Assembly (NCBI GenBank): GCA_964497185.1
Contig: CAZCBX010000010.1
Location: 35,427-99,426 of the forward strand
Direction: 5' to 3'
DNA from: CAZCBX01 sp964497185
GTDB lineage: Bacteria; Bdellovibrionota_G; JALEGL01; JAGRMV01
DNA: 64,000 nucleotides
Made by a program: the position numbers and the translations under genes. Below, piece after piece: positions 51,743-61,087 of this stretch. Position 1 is the first letter of the stretch; the number at the start of each line of letters is the position of its first letter. The notes beneath the pieces were generated by a model. The model searched no databases. It worked only from the letters and a program-made list of their open reading frames with translations, and was not told the DNA's origin.

Positions 51743-52002
51743 TCTCCAAGTACAAATTGCATTATGGTGGCAGTCTTTTTTGGCTTATTTTTTGGGCAAT
51801 ATTTTTCTTTCCCATGGCGGTGCTTTTTCTTTATCTCAATGCTCAATTTGAATCGCCCGAGACGCGCTATTTTTTCGAATACAATGGCAGTGTCTTTTGG
51901 CTTGGGTTCTGGTTGATTGTTTTTTTCCCCTTGGCCATTGTGCTGCTCCTGCTCAATGGGGTGACACTCTGCAGGCAACTGCAACAGCCAGGAATCAATT
52001 AG
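51739..52002 (+). CDS. Small two-helix membrane protein made of an internal duplication
   Basis: The 87-residue protein has two membrane helices, and each belongs to a repeated unit: residues 9-34 and 48-73 share Y-x-G-S-x-F-W-L-x-F-W-x-I-x-F-F-P-x-A and end L-x-L-N (17 identities in 26 positions). Each helix begins at the Trp pair and has a central Pro. Between lies a charged loop (AQFESPETRYFFE). No family is recognised. It overlaps the DUF423 gene by 4 bp and ends 4 bp before the EI24-like gene, so it is co-transcribed. Confidence 0.85.
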   Translation: MISKYKLHYGGSLFWLIFWAIFFFPMAVLFLYLNAQFESPETRYFFEYNGSVFWLGFWLIVFFPLAIVLLLLNGVTLCRQLQQPGIN

Positions 52003-52006
52003 ATTC

Positions 52007-52804
52007 ATGAGGGCTTTTTTTCAGGGCATTCGTACGCCGTTTCGAGGTTTTTCGGTATTGCTTGCCCATCGCTCTTTGCAGCTTCGCCTGCTTATTCCTT
52101 ATGCATTGATTGTTTTGGTGTTGGTGGTGGGTTTGGCTGTTTTTTTTCAATGGGGCACCCATCAAATTCACCTCTTTACCGACGCACTGCTTGAAACCAT
52201 TGGATTGGATATCGATGCAGCCGCGCAGTACCGTTGGTATAGCAAAGCATTTTTGTATGCATGTTTCTATGCATTAACGGGTTTGTTTTGGGTGATTGCA
52301 TTGGGCCTTTTTGGCGTATTGACCATGGTGCTGAGTAACATTCTTTGTTCGTTTTTTTGGGAAGTATTGATTGAAGAAGTTTTTTCAATTTTTAATAAGA
52401 ACCATTGGATTTACCAAGAAACGTCATGGCTAAAACGCGTGATGATCCCCATGGGCCGTGAAATCTTAAAAGAATGCATCTATGTTGGTCTTTTTTTGGG
52501 GGTATGGCTGCTGAGTTTTATCCCAGTGTTGGGTCCGTGGGGAACCATTCTCTTGGGACCACCTTTATTGTGCTATTGGTATGGTTTTATGGTCAATGAT
52601 TTTGCGCTATCGGTGATGGCCATGCCCGTGGCCAAACGCATGGACTATGGTAGAAAACAATGGCTTTATTTTTTAGGCATAGGCATCTATGCATTGGTTC
52701 CTTTTTTGGGCGTGCTGATTTATCCATTTTTAATCGTGGGCAATGCCCATCAGATGGTTCAGGCAGATGGCGGCGAGCCCTGGTCTTTAGGCAGCCGACA
52801 ATAA
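52007..52804 (+). CDS. EI24/CysZ-like membrane protein
   Basis: The 265-residue protein has four to six hydrophobic helices and the domain layout of EI24 (including CysZ, a sulfate importer): GIRTPFRGFSVLLAHRSLQLRLLIPYAL at the start, then EVLIEEVF, REILKECIYVGLFLGVWLLSFIPVLGPWG and a repeat at the C-terminal FLGIGIYALVPFLGVLIYPFLIVGNAHQMV. Start ATG 52007, 4 bp after the preceding stop. The activity is unknown; a CysZ role would be a guess. Confidence 0.85.
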   Translation: MRAFFQGIRTPFRGFSVLLAHRSLQLRLLIPYALIVLVLVVGLAVFFQWGTHQIHLFTDALLETIGLDIDAAAQYRWYSKAFLYACFYALTGLFWVIALGLFGVLTMVLSNILCSFFWEVLIEEVFSIFNKNHWIYQETSWLKRVMIPMGREILKECIYVGLFLGVWLLSFIPVLGPWGTILLGPPLLCYWYGFMVNDFALSVMAMPVAKRMDYGRKQWLYFLGIGIYALVPFLGVLIYPFLIVGNAHQMVQADGGEPWSLGSRQ

Positions 52805-52918
52805 GCATCACATTGAACAACGGGCTGTGGTGGATATTTAACAGCCAGTTTGGTGCATCGAAAAAAAGTGGAGGTTTTGGTGTATACGGGCGCCATGTGT
52901 TGGCAGGTTCGACACAAG

Positions 52919-53740
52919 CTATTGCGATGCAAGCACATCCGTGAATCCTTCTTTGTAGCTCGAAAACATGAGTTTAAAACCACTGTTGAGTATCCGCGCA
53001 TTGTCAAGCGCTTTGCCACTGCGTGACGTGGGTGCAGGGTGCTCAAAGGTCTTATCAAGCTTGTCGTGAAGCCAAGCCATGATTTCCCAATAGTTTGCAG
53101 GATGAGAATCTGTACCAATGTAAAGCGATTGAGGCTGCGCCAGGTTTGCGAGATGCACCATCAACCGAGCGGCATCTTGGACATGAATGCGGTTGGATAT
53201 TTTTTGAAAATCCAAGCGATTCACCTGTCCTTGTTGCACCATGCGGATCAACCTAGAGGAAATTTTGCCATACAAGCCAGAAAAACGCACGACTGTAGCG
53301 TTGTTGACATGGTCGGCAAGCCACTGCTCGGCTTTGAGCATGGTTTGACCGCGGTAGTTTTGGGGGTTGGTGGGCGATGCTTCGGTGACTTTTTCTCCAT
53401 TGTTTTGGTCATAAACCGCTGTGCTGGAAGCATACAACAAGCGGGTGTCGGCATGCATCCAAGATGCGATCTGGGGCAATGATTTGTAGTAAATGTCGTG
53501 ATAGGCCTCCGGTGAAGCCTGGTCGGGCGCCGCTGTAAAAAAAATCCAATCAAAATGGGTGGGCAAATCCAATGTGGAATGGGGCAAACGCCAGTCAAAT
53601 GCCAAACCCTGAACGTAATTGGGTAGACGGTAGGGCGTTCGGGATATGGCAAACACTTGGGTATCGCGGCTTAAAAGTTGAGCAATGCGTGTGCCGACAT
53701 CGCCGCACCCAACAATTAATGCTTTTTTAGAATGGCTCAT
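52919..53740 (-). CDS. NAD(P)-dependent epimerase/reductase-like protein (YeeZ-like)
   Basis: The 273-residue Rossmann protein starts KKALIVGCGDVGTRIAQLLSRDTQVFAISR (GxGxxG, dinucleotide binding) and has RLLYASSTAVYDQNNGEKVTEASP with the Tyr of extended SDRs and IHVQDAARLMVHL. This is the pattern of YeeZ-like NAD-dependent epimerases, whose substrate is unknown. ATG 53740 overlaps the malic-enzyme stop by 4 bp and fits the Rossmann start better than upstream ATG 53773. Confidence 0.85.
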   Translation of the reverse strand: MSHSKKALIVGCGDVGTRIAQLLSRDTQVFAISRTPYRLPNYVQGLAFDWRLPHSTLDLPTHFDWIFFTAAPDQASPEAYHDIYYKSLPQIASWMHADTRLLYASSTAVYDQNNGEKVTEASPTNPQNYRGQTMLKAEQWLADHVNNATVVRFSGLYGKISSRLIRMVQQGQVNRLDFQKISNRIHVQDAARLMVHLANLAQPQSLYIGTDSHPANYWEIMAWLHDKLDKTFEHPAPTSRSGKALDNARILNSGFKLMFSSYKEGFTDVLASQ

Positions 53741-55425
53741 TCTGCCACAAGATTGGGATATGAAGGTTCCCACATAAAATCATCCACAATTTGTCGGGCT
53801 TGGTCCTTGGATAAATCTTGAATATCGCACAAAGTCTCAATGGCAATTTGTCGGGTTACGCTTCGCAGTCGTTGAATGTCAGGAAACAACATGCCTTTTT
53901 CTTTTTCTTCGGCGGTGACGCAATTGGACAGTGCTTTGGATGCCGTAAAAAATACTTTGGCATCAATGCATGAATGATTGCCCAAAATGCTGCTCAAGCC
54001 TACCCCAGGAAAAATAAAAACATTGTTGCCCTGACTGATAACATACTCTTTATTTTCATAGTGATACGAAGGAAAAGGACTGCCCGTGGCAATCAAAGCT
54101 TTGCCCTGACTCCATTCGATCACATCTGAAGGATGGGCTTCAGAGAGATGATTGGGATTCGAAAATGGCATGATCATGGGACGCTGGCTTATCTTGCACA
54201 TTTGTTCCACCATTTTTTGATCAATGATGCCTTGCTGTCCAGATGTACCGATGACGACTGTTGGCTTAAAAGCATCAATCATGGCGTGAAGGTCTTTTGA
54301 AGTTTCAGCCGTGATGCCCGCTTTTTCCATTTGCTCTGCGCTCCAGCCAAAATTCGCTTTGTATGGGTCCATGCGCGCACGGCCTTGATACAACAAGCCT
54401 TGTGAATCCGTGAGGGCCAGATGATCCATAGGGGTCACTTCAGGATGTTCAAGTTGAAGGGTTTGCTCAATCAATCGCGCGATTCCAATGCCCGCTGCCC
54501 CAGCGCCCATGATCAATATGCGCTGTTGTTTCAGTGACTCTTTTTTGATCGAACAGCCAGTTAAAATTCCAGACAGTGCGACCGAGGCCGTGCCTTGGAT
54601 GTCGTCATTAAAAGATAAAACGTTGTTTTTGTGCCGGTCCAGGATATCAAAGGCATTCTGTTTTCGAAAATCTTCCCATTGAATTAAGGCTTTGGGAAAC
54701 TGAACTTTTACGGCTTCTACAAATTCATCTACAAGCGCATGATAAGGCTCACCGGTTAAACGGGCTTTTTTGTAGCCAATGTACAGTGGATCTTGAAGCA
54801 ACCGATTGTTGTTGGTGCCCACGTCCAAACTGATGGGTAACACTTGCGTGGGATGAATGCCGGCCGCCACACAATACAACGCCAGTTTACCAATGGAAAT
54901 GGCAATACCCCCCGCGCCTTGATCGCCAATGCCCAAAATGCTTTCATTGTCGGTGGCAACGATCAGTCGCACATCTTGTACAGGTGCATTTTTGAGCCGC
55001 TCCTGAATGTGCCCTCTATCATCGGGGGTGATCCAAAAACCTTTGGACCGGCGAAAAATTTGGCTGAACTCTTCACATGCTTGCCCAACAGTTGGGGTGT
55101 AGACCAGCGGCATAGCTTCCGCCAGATGATCCATTAAAAAGCGATAATACAGCACTTCATTGCGGTGTTGCAGCGACAGCAGGGTGGTGTATTTTTCAAG
55201 ATCTGTTTTCTTCTTTTGAATCCGTTGATAGGTTCGTTGGCATTGTTCTTTCAAGGTCGATACATGGGGGGGAAGAATGCCGTGCAGACCAAATGTTTCA
55301 CGCTCTTGTGCATTAAAAGCGCTGCCTTTGTTAAGCGTGGGTTGATACAAAACATCGTATCCACGAAGGGGGGTTGTAATGGTCACGCCATTTTCATTTT
55401 TGCTTAAGGTGTAGCTAGCTTTCAT
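53737..55425 (-). CDS. maeA: NAD-dependent malic enzyme
   Basis: The enzyme oxidatively decarboxylates malate to pyruvate. The 562 residues compare with 565 in E. coli MaeA. Motifs present: LVYTPTVGQACEEF (substrate), VVATDNESILGIGDQGAGGIAISIGKLALY, the metal site FNDDIQGTASVALSG, and the NAD fold ILIMGAGAAGIGIARLI. GAGGAG lies 8 bp before ATG 55425. The start lies within the end of the AmpG gene (11-bp overlap), so the order on the minus strand is ampG, maeA, epimerase-like gene. Confidence 0.96.
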   Translation of the reverse strand: MKASYTLSKNENGVTITTPLRGYDVLYQPTLNKGSAFNAQERETFGLHGILPPHVSTLKEQCQRTYQRIQKKKTDLEKYTTLLSLQHRNEVLYYRFLMDHLAEAMPLVYTPTVGQACEEFSQIFRRSKGFWITPDDRGHIQERLKNAPVQDVRLIVATDNESILGIGDQGAGGIAISIGKLALYCVAAGIHPTQVLPISLDVGTNNNRLLQDPLYIGYKKARLTGEPYHALVDEFVEAVKVQFPKALIQWEDFRKQNAFDILDRHKNNVLSFNDDIQGTASVALSGILTGCSIKKESLKQQRILIMGAGAAGIGIARLIEQTLQLEHPEVTPMDHLALTDSQGLLYQGRARMDPYKANFGWSAEQMEKAGITAETSKDLHAMIDAFKPTVVIGTSGQQGIIDQKMVEQMCKISQRPMIMPFSNPNHLSEAHPSDVIEWSQGKALIATGSPFPSYHYENKEYVISQGNNVFIFPGVGLSSILGNHSCIDAKVFFTASKALSNCVTAEEKEKGMLFPDIQRLRSVTRQIAIETLCDIQDLSKDQARQIVDDFMWEPSYPNLVAE

Positions 55426-56974
55426 TTTTTGGCTCCTCTGGCTGAGATAAATCAACATAATGGTCGGCTCGGATGATTAAAAAGATGACAGGCAGGCCCA
55501 TCAAGGCAGTGATGAGAAAAAATTGGGTGTAGCCCAAAGCATCCACCATCGACCCAGAATAACCGCCGATAATTTTAGGAAAAAGCGTCATAATTGAACT
55601 GAAAATGGCATACTGCGTGGCCGTAAAACGAATGTTGGTCAGCGCCGATAAAAAAGCAATGTACGCAGCCAAAGACAAACCAGCAGACAAGTTATCTGCA
55701 ACAATGACCCCAATGAGCATGCCCGGCGCATAACCGACTTGCGATAACACCATAAAGAGCAAATTGGTGGCCGCCGACAAGATGGCACCCCATAACAATA
55801 CACGCAGCACACCCCAACGCACGCACAATAAACCGCCCAGCATGCTGCCCGTCAGGGTCATGATCAAGCCAAATGTCTTGGATATGGCAGCTATCTCAAT
55901 TTTGCTAAATCCCATATCCTGATAAAAAACATTGGCGATGACGCCCAACACAATGTCGGATATGCGATAAAACGCAATCAACAGTAAAAGAAAACAAGCA
56001 CCTTTAAAATGATAACGGTTAAAAAAGTCTTTGATTGGATCAATGTAGCTCGTGTCCAATGTCTTTTGGCTGACAAAGCCTAACTGGACCATTGTTTTGG
56101 CCAGGCCCAAAGCCACAGCCAAAGCTGAGATCAAACGAATCAATTCCACAAGAAAAGCCGCCAAATGTGGATTGTTGAACATGTTAGCCAGGTTTTGTTT
56201 GAATGAATCCGCCAGCCCATCCGTCCATATAAAGCAAAAGATGAAACCCAACGCCGATACCGCAAACATGCATGCAAAACGCACCAGGTTTTGTGTGGTT
56301 AACTCGGATGTTTGGATTTTATTGCGTTCAGGCTCAGGAATGCACAAGGTGGTAACAATGCCCACCAACATGCTCAGTGACATGATCAAATAAGTCCATT
56401 TCCATGCAGAATATTGGTAAGCACCCATTTCACTGCCCAACTTTTGCGCAAGAAACAAAGCGCCGGCACCAGCGGCAATCATCCCAATTCGATACCCTGC
56501 AATATAAGTGGAAGACATCAAGGCTTGCAAACTGGTGTCGGCCGATTCAATGCGGTAGGCGTCAATCACGATATCTTGCGTGGCAGAAGAAAAGCCCAGA
56601 AACACTGCACCCAACGCCATATAAGTTAAAGACATGGGGCCTTGGGTTGGATTAGAAAATGCCATCCACGCAATGGCAGCCATAATCATGAGTTGAGAAA
56701 ACAAAATCCACGCCCGGCGTCGCCCAAGCAGATGGGTCAAATAAGGAAGGGGTAACCGATCCACCAGGGGGGCCCACACAAATTTAAATGAATAGCCCAA
56801 TGCAGCCCAGCTAAAATAAGTAACCGCGCTTCGCTCAATGCCTGCCTCACGCAACCAGAGAGACAAGGATGAAAATATCAGCAAAATCGGAATGCCCGCT
56901 GAAAAACCATAAAACAGCATGGTGACAACCCGAGGGTGCAAAAATGGTTGAATGATGGACATTGCCGCCTTCAT
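55415..56974 (-). CDS. ampG: AmpG-type muropeptide permease (MFS)
   Basis: The 519-residue protein has about 12 to 14 membrane helices and the AmpG hallmarks FSAGIPILLIFSSLSLWLREAG, KFVWAPLVDR, SSATQDIVIDAYRIE and DNLSAGLSLAAYIAFLSAL. It imports N-acetylglucosaminyl-anhydromuropeptides for cell-wall recycling. It leads a minus-strand transcript with maeA. A ribosome site is not clear; a TACATA box ends 7 bp before the ATG. Confidence 0.93.
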   Translation of the reverse strand: MKAAMSIIQPFLHPRVVTMLFYGFSAGIPILLIFSSLSLWLREAGIERSAVTYFSWAALGYSFKFVWAPLVDRLPLPYLTHLLGRRRAWILFSQLMIMAAIAWMAFSNPTQGPMSLTYMALGAVFLGFSSATQDIVIDAYRIESADTSLQALMSSTYIAGYRIGMIAAGAGALFLAQKLGSEMGAYQYSAWKWTYLIMSLSMLVGIVTTLCIPEPERNKIQTSELTTQNLVRFACMFAVSALGFIFCFIWTDGLADSFKQNLANMFNNPHLAAFLVELIRLISALAVALGLAKTMVQLGFVSQKTLDTSYIDPIKDFFNRYHFKGACFLLLLIAFYRISDIVLGVIANVFYQDMGFSKIEIAAISKTFGLIMTLTGSMLGGLLCVRWGVLRVLLWGAILSAATNLLFMVLSQVGYAPGMLIGVIVADNLSAGLSLAAYIAFLSALTNIRFTATQYAIFSSIMTLFPKIIGGYSGSMVDALGYTQFFLITALMGLPVIFLIIRADHYVDLSQPEEPKNES

Positions 56975-57029
56975 GGAGCTGTATGTACCTTAATTGATTG
57001 AAGAAAGCCATGGTGTTTTGGCTTTTGCC

Positions 57030-57058
57030 TTGAAGAATACAGAGGCAAGAGGTAAAAG
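57030..57058 (+). promoter_or_regulatory. Putative leaderless promoter of the ABC-F gene
   Basis: TTGAAG (57030-57035), 17 bp, TAAAAG (57053-57058), 8 bp to ATG 57067. The same box pair and gap occurs before purC (63222). GAGG upstream of the -10 could instead serve as a distant ribosome site. Confidence 0.5.
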
Positions 57059-57066
57059 AACCGGCA

Positions 57067-59010
57067 ATGTTGGCCATTGAAAATCTGACCAAGCGGTTTG
57101 GTCCTCAATTGTTGTTCCAGGGAGCTTCTTTTTCGTTGGGACAGCAAGAGCGTATTGGCATTGTAGGCCCAAACGGGGCGGGAAAATCAACATTTTTTAA
57201 AATGTTAACGGGCGACGAAGACGCGGACGGTGGACAGATCCACATTCCCAATCAGTACACCATGATTTTGATGAAACAAGAATGGACGCCCAAAGAAAAC
57301 GATTCCGTCCTCACTGCAGCGCTGCGCGAGTTTGACCCTTGGTTTCAAGCCCGACACCATCTATTGCAACTGACCCAAGATTTAACCGATGATCCCGAAA
57401 CGCTCGCGGCTTATCAAGCTGCTGAGACGGCCTTTTTATCCTACGGCGGGTATCAAGTTGAATACGAAATGAAAGAAATTTTATTTGGCCTGGGCTTTGA
57501 TGAAGAAAAAATGGCCATGAAGGCCACCGATCTTAGCGGCGGCTGGCGGATGCGCTGTTATTTGGCGGGTCTTTTGGTGCAAAAAGCCGACTTGATGCTT
57601 TTGGATGAGCCCACCAACCATTTGGATATTTCGTCGGTGGTTTGGTTTGAAAAGTTTTTACAAACGTACCCATACTCTTACATGATGATCAGTCACGACC
57701 GTCGATTGATTCAAAAAACGGCCAAAAAAATATTGGAATTTGCCCCTCCCAAGCTAACACTCTGGCCCGGTGGTCTCCATAAATATGAGGCCAACAAAGA
57801 AGTGCGCATGGAACAAGTTCAAAAAGAGATCATTAGCAAACAAAGAGAGATCGATAAATTAAAAGACTTTGCACGACGCTTTGGCGCCAAAGCCACCAAA
57901 GCCCGGCAGGCACAAAGCAAACTCAAAAGCGCTGAGTCCATTGAAAGTGACATGGCTGAACTTGTGCAAGCCATGCCCATGGAAGCCAAAAGACAGAGTC
58001 AGTTTTCGCTTGCGCTGAATCGACGCCAGCCCAAAGTGTGCATCGAAATCGAAGAAGCACAATTTGGTTACGAACCCAGCAACCCGCTGTTTTCCATTGA
58101 CCGCTGTTGGATTGAATCGGGTCAAAAAATTGGGGTCATTGGAGAAAATGGTGTGGGCAAGTCGACCTTTTTAAAAACCTGTGCCCAGGAACTCAAGGCA
58201 CTCAGTGGTAAAATCCGACCCCACTCATCGTGTAAAATCTCTCTTTTTGCACAGCACCGAATGGAAGAACTGCCCCTGAGTCAAAAAGCCATTGATTACT
58301 TGGTGCGTGAAAGCACCAATGAGTCCATCACACAGATTCGGGCCATCGCGGCCAGCCTTGGTTTAAACGAACACGATTTGGACAAGCCTTTAGAAGTCAT
58401 GTCGGGTGGAGAAAAAGCCAGGGTGAGTTTAAGCCGCATTCTGCTTCAAAAACCCGATATTCTCCTGCTCGATGAACCAACCAACCATCTTGACATGGAA
58501 GCTTGCGATGCCTTGGTGCAAGGTTTAAAAACGTACACTGGCACCGTGCTGGTGATTTCCCACAACCGGGATTTTTTGGATGCGCTGGTGGATCACATTT
58601 ATTGGATTGGTGAGGGAAGGGTGGACGTGCACATTGGCAACTATTCTGACTACGCAGAAAAAGCACTGGCAACCGCCAAGGCCCATCAGCCCACACCCCA
58701 GCTATCAACCAACACATCAAAAACGCGAAAATCAAAAGAAGAAAAGCGCCTGGCGGCACAGGCCCGCCAAGCCAAATCGGATCAGCTTAAAGACTTAAAA
58801 AAAGAATTGGCCCAGTTGGAAAAGAACATGGACGAATTTGAACAAAGCCTTCGAGAGATGGATGCCTATTTGGTGGATCCCGCCAATATGCAAAAACCAG
58901 AATTCAGTCAAACGCTCAAAGAGCGAGCACGCATGGAAGACAAAAAAGACTTGGCTGAGAAAAAGTGGCTTGAAATACAAACCACGATGGAAGCCATCGG
59001 CACCGATTGA
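57067..59010 (+). CDS. ABC-F family ATPase (Uup/YheS-like translation factor)
   Basis: The 647-residue soluble protein has two ABC domains and no membrane part. First domain: Walker A GPNGAGKST (about 34-42), signature LSGGWRMR, Walker B LMLLDEPTNHLD. An ~80-residue charged linker (VQKEIISKQREIDKLKDFARRFGAKATKARQAQSK) is the P-site interaction motif. Second domain: GENGVGKST, MSGGEKARVSLSR and ILLLDEPTNHLD. The C-terminal coiled coil (about 560-645) is like Uup/YheS. ABC-F proteins bind the ribosomal E site and relieve stalls. Confidence 0.95.
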   Translation: MLAIENLTKRFGPQLLFQGASFSLGQQERIGIVGPNGAGKSTFFKMLTGDEDADGGQIHIPNQYTMILMKQEWTPKENDSVLTAALREFDPWFQARHHLLQLTQDLTDDPETLAAYQAAETAFLSYGGYQVEYEMKEILFGLGFDEEKMAMKATDLSGGWRMRCYLAGLLVQKADLMLLDEPTNHLDISSVVWFEKFLQTYPYSYMMISHDRRLIQKTAKKILEFAPPKLTLWPGGLHKYEANKEVRMEQVQKEIISKQREIDKLKDFARRFGAKATKARQAQSKLKSAESIESDMAELVQAMPMEAKRQSQFSLALNRRQPKVCIEIEEAQFGYEPSNPLFSIDRCWIESGQKIGVIGENGVGKSTFLKTCAQELKALSGKIRPHSSCKISLFAQHRMEELPLSQKAIDYLVRESTNESITQIRAIAASLGLNEHDLDKPLEVMSGGEKARVSLSRILLQKPDILLLDEPTNHLDMEACDALVQGLKTYTGTVLVISHNRDFLDALVDHIYWIGEGRVDVHIGNYSDYAEKALATAKAHQPTPQLSTNTSKTRKSKEEKRLAAQARQAKSDQLKDLKKELAQLEKNMDEFEQSLREMDAYLVDPANMQKPEFSQTLKERARMEDKKDLAEKKWLEIQTTMEAIGTD

Positions 59011-59035
59011 CGAAAAGCGTTATATTTGCTAGAGA
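59007..59035 (+). promoter_or_regulatory. Possible promoter of the secreted-protein gene at 59045
   Basis: TTGACG (59007-59012), 17 bp, TAGAGA (59030-59035), 9 bp to ATG 59045; the -35 overlaps the stop of the ABC-F gene. No Shine-Dalgarno. Confidence 0.3.
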
Positions 59036-59044
59036 AATGTCACA

Positions 59045-60172
59045 ATGCGACATTTTCTTTTCTTATCGATATGTATGTTTGTGGTTGTGGCATCGTCGCA
59101 GCAAAGTCCCCCACCGAGGTTGGGTACGAATGTCCTGCCATTTAAAGAAAAACTACAAAACAAGCAGTTGCTCGAAAAGCTTCATGAGGGCGTGACTTGG
59201 GAGACTTTTTTTAATGGGTGGTTGCATGTCAATCAACAGCTCAAAGTTGAGCTTGATGCCAGTGCGGCGCATCCAGTCGTTGAAATTTCGCAGCGTGGTG
59301 AGCCACTGGCAAAGTATACGGATCGTTTTTACGTTTACGACGGCCATCAGGACTTCGTGAATGAAGTCAATCACAGCGACGCAGAGACAAGCCCGTTTCA
59401 AACCCATCTGTTTCAAGCCAATCCATATCAGCTCAAAGTGCGCGAGGTTTCTCCCGCATCCAACATGGTCACCATGCAAGACATTGAATGGGGCGACGGC
59501 CTCTTGGCTCTTAAGGGAGTTTTTTATGGCCGCCATATGAGAAGAGAGGCTGTCGATGCCCAACCGAAAAAAAATTCTCGTTGGAAAGATTCCGAATCAT
59601 TGTCGATTCAAATTGTGCCCTTGTCCGCCTTGATGAAAAAAATGGATCAAGTGGAAGCAAGAGATAAAGCGCTACTGATTGATGTAGAGGGCCCTCAAGA
59701 GTTGCTTTCGCAAGAATTGTTATATCAAGCTGATCTGCCCAGCCAAAGAAAACGCGATGTCGTGCTGGGCGCCTTTGCGCAGTTTAAAAAATCCAAAAAA
59801 TATGGGGGCGCCCGTATCAGCGGTCCCTTTTTAATGCCCGATCCATGGTCTCTTTGGCTGGATGGTCAATGTGAATTTTATGACTGTGCTCAAGTGGGGG
59901 CGCAATCGATCGCGTACATGGATGCAGATGATCCTGAAAATTTATTTGGCCTCGCTTCATGGGAAAAGCTCAAGGCTTCTTCGAAAGATGATGTATTTGT
60001 GGTGGGGGTGCATGCCGTAGGCCCCGATGATTTTAAAAATGACTTTTTGGTGGCCGTGTTTGCGGTGTACCGATCCACGATTGAGTCTCAACAGCGAATT
60101 TTTTACCGTCAAAAAAACACCAAGGGCGGCATTGATTTTATGATGGAACTTCAGCTGGTCGCCAAAGAGTAG
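59045..60172 (+). CDS. Secreted protein of unknown function
   Basis: The 375-residue protein has a short signal peptide (MRHFLFLSICMFVVVASS) and begins mature near QQSPPPRLG. The body is beta-rich in the centre (HPVVEISQRGEPLAKYTDRFYVYDGH), and the second half contains ALLIDVEGPQELLSQELLY and GPFLMPDPWSLWLDGQCEFYDC, with two Cys that could pair. The final segment VFVVGVHAVGPDDFKNDFLVAVFAVYRS looks like a folded alpha-beta domain. I do not recognise the family. It is alone between abcF and the convergent xer gene (6 bp away). Confidence 0.7.
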   Translation: MRHFLFLSICMFVVVASSQQSPPPRLGTNVLPFKEKLQNKQLLEKLHEGVTWETFFNGWLHVNQQLKVELDASAAHPVVEISQRGEPLAKYTDRFYVYDGHQDFVNEVNHSDAETSPFQTHLFQANPYQLKVREVSPASNMVTMQDIEWGDGLLALKGVFYGRHMRREAVDAQPKKNSRWKDSESLSIQIVPLSALMKKMDQVEARDKALLIDVEGPQELLSQELLYQADLPSQRKRDVVLGAFAQFKKSKKYGGARISGPFLMPDPWSLWLDGQCEFYDCAQVGAQSIAYMDADDPENLFGLASWEKLKASSKDDVFVVGVHAVGPDDFKNDFLVAVFAVYRSTIESQQRIFYRQKNTKGGIDFMMELQLVAKE

Positions 60173-60178
60173 CTGGAA

Positions 60179-61078
60179 TCATTCATTTTTTTTCTTAGCG
60201 CGCGGATGCGCGTGTTCGTAAACTTGTGTCAATGTGGTATTGCTTACGTGCGTGTAGATTTGTGTGGTGGTTAAGTTGGCATGCCCCAACATTTCCTGCA
60301 ACGATCGAAGGTCTGCGCCGCGTTCCAGTAGATGGGTTGCAAAGCTATGGCGCAGGGTGTGCGGACTGATATCGTGCAGGCCACACGCTTGGCATCTTTT
60401 TTGGATGCGATGCCAAATGGTTTGTCGCGTGAGCTGTCGACCATGGCGACCAATAAAAACATAGGCGCAGGCTGGTTTGTCTTTCATCCAAAGTTTTCGC
60501 GTGTGCTGAAAGTAATCCGTTAACGCTTGTTTGGCCTGGTTTGAAAAAGGCATGATTCGAATCTTATTGCCTTTGCCGTGCAGACGAAACAGCATTTCTT
60601 CCATATCAATGTCGGTTAACTTTAAGCCCACCACTTCACTTACGCGTAACCCGCTTGCGTACATGCATTCTAAAAAAGCCTGATCCCGGATTTCGATGGG
60701 GGTGTCGTTTATCGGGCGAAGCAATTGATCGATGGCTTGAATGGAAACCGCATGAGGCAAGTGTTTGGGTTTTTGAATGGTGGGAAAAACGGGTGCTGCA
60801 GTGGCAGGCAGATGACCCCGCGCAATGGCAAATTTGACAAACGTACGTACACTGCTCATCACCCGAAGCATGGTTTTGGTTTGCAGTTTTTTTTCTTTGG
60901 ATAAGTGTGCCACAAAGTCACTGTAAGCTGCTGGCTTGAGATCTGACGGCGAAGCACGTGCGCCCATAAATTGAATAAAAAGCCGTAAGTCTCTGTCGTA
61001 AGCGTCAATGGTGTGAGGGGAAAGTTGAACAATGGTGCGCTGGTTTGCAAGAAAGTCTTCCAACCATTGGATCCACAT
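60179..61078 (-). CDS. xerD: Tyrosine recombinase XerC/XerD family
   Basis: The 299-residue protein has an N-terminal SAM-like core-binding domain (WLEDFLANQRTIVQLSPHTIDAYDRDLRLFIQFMG) and a C-terminal catalytic domain with the full set: Arg in YASGLRVSEVVGL, Lys in GKGNKIRIMP, H-x-L-R in HTLRHSFATHLLERGADLRSLQEMLGHANLTTTQIYTHVS, with the last His and the Tyr nucleophile. Xer proteins resolve chromosome dimers at dif. No dif-like site or mobile element is seen nearby. It lies 9 bp after the FHA-GGDEF gene, in one transcript. Confidence 0.92.
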   Translation of the reverse strand: MWIQWLEDFLANQRTIVQLSPHTIDAYDRDLRLFIQFMGARASPSDLKPAAYSDFVAHLSKEKKLQTKTMLRVMSSVRTFVKFAIARGHLPATAAPVFPTIQKPKHLPHAVSIQAIDQLLRPINDTPIEIRDQAFLECMYASGLRVSEVVGLKLTDIDMEEMLFRLHGKGNKIRIMPFSNQAKQALTDYFQHTRKLWMKDKPACAYVFIGRHGRQLTRQTIWHRIQKRCQACGLHDISPHTLRHSFATHLLERGADLRSLQEMLGHANLTTTQIYTHVSNTTLTQVYEHAHPRAKKKNE

Positions 61079-61087
61079 AAAGCTGGC

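Noticed and set aside
60179..61078. Integrase of an integrated mobile element
   Set aside because: The sequence is XerC/D-like, there is no tRNA or attachment repeat, and the flanks are housekeeping genes.
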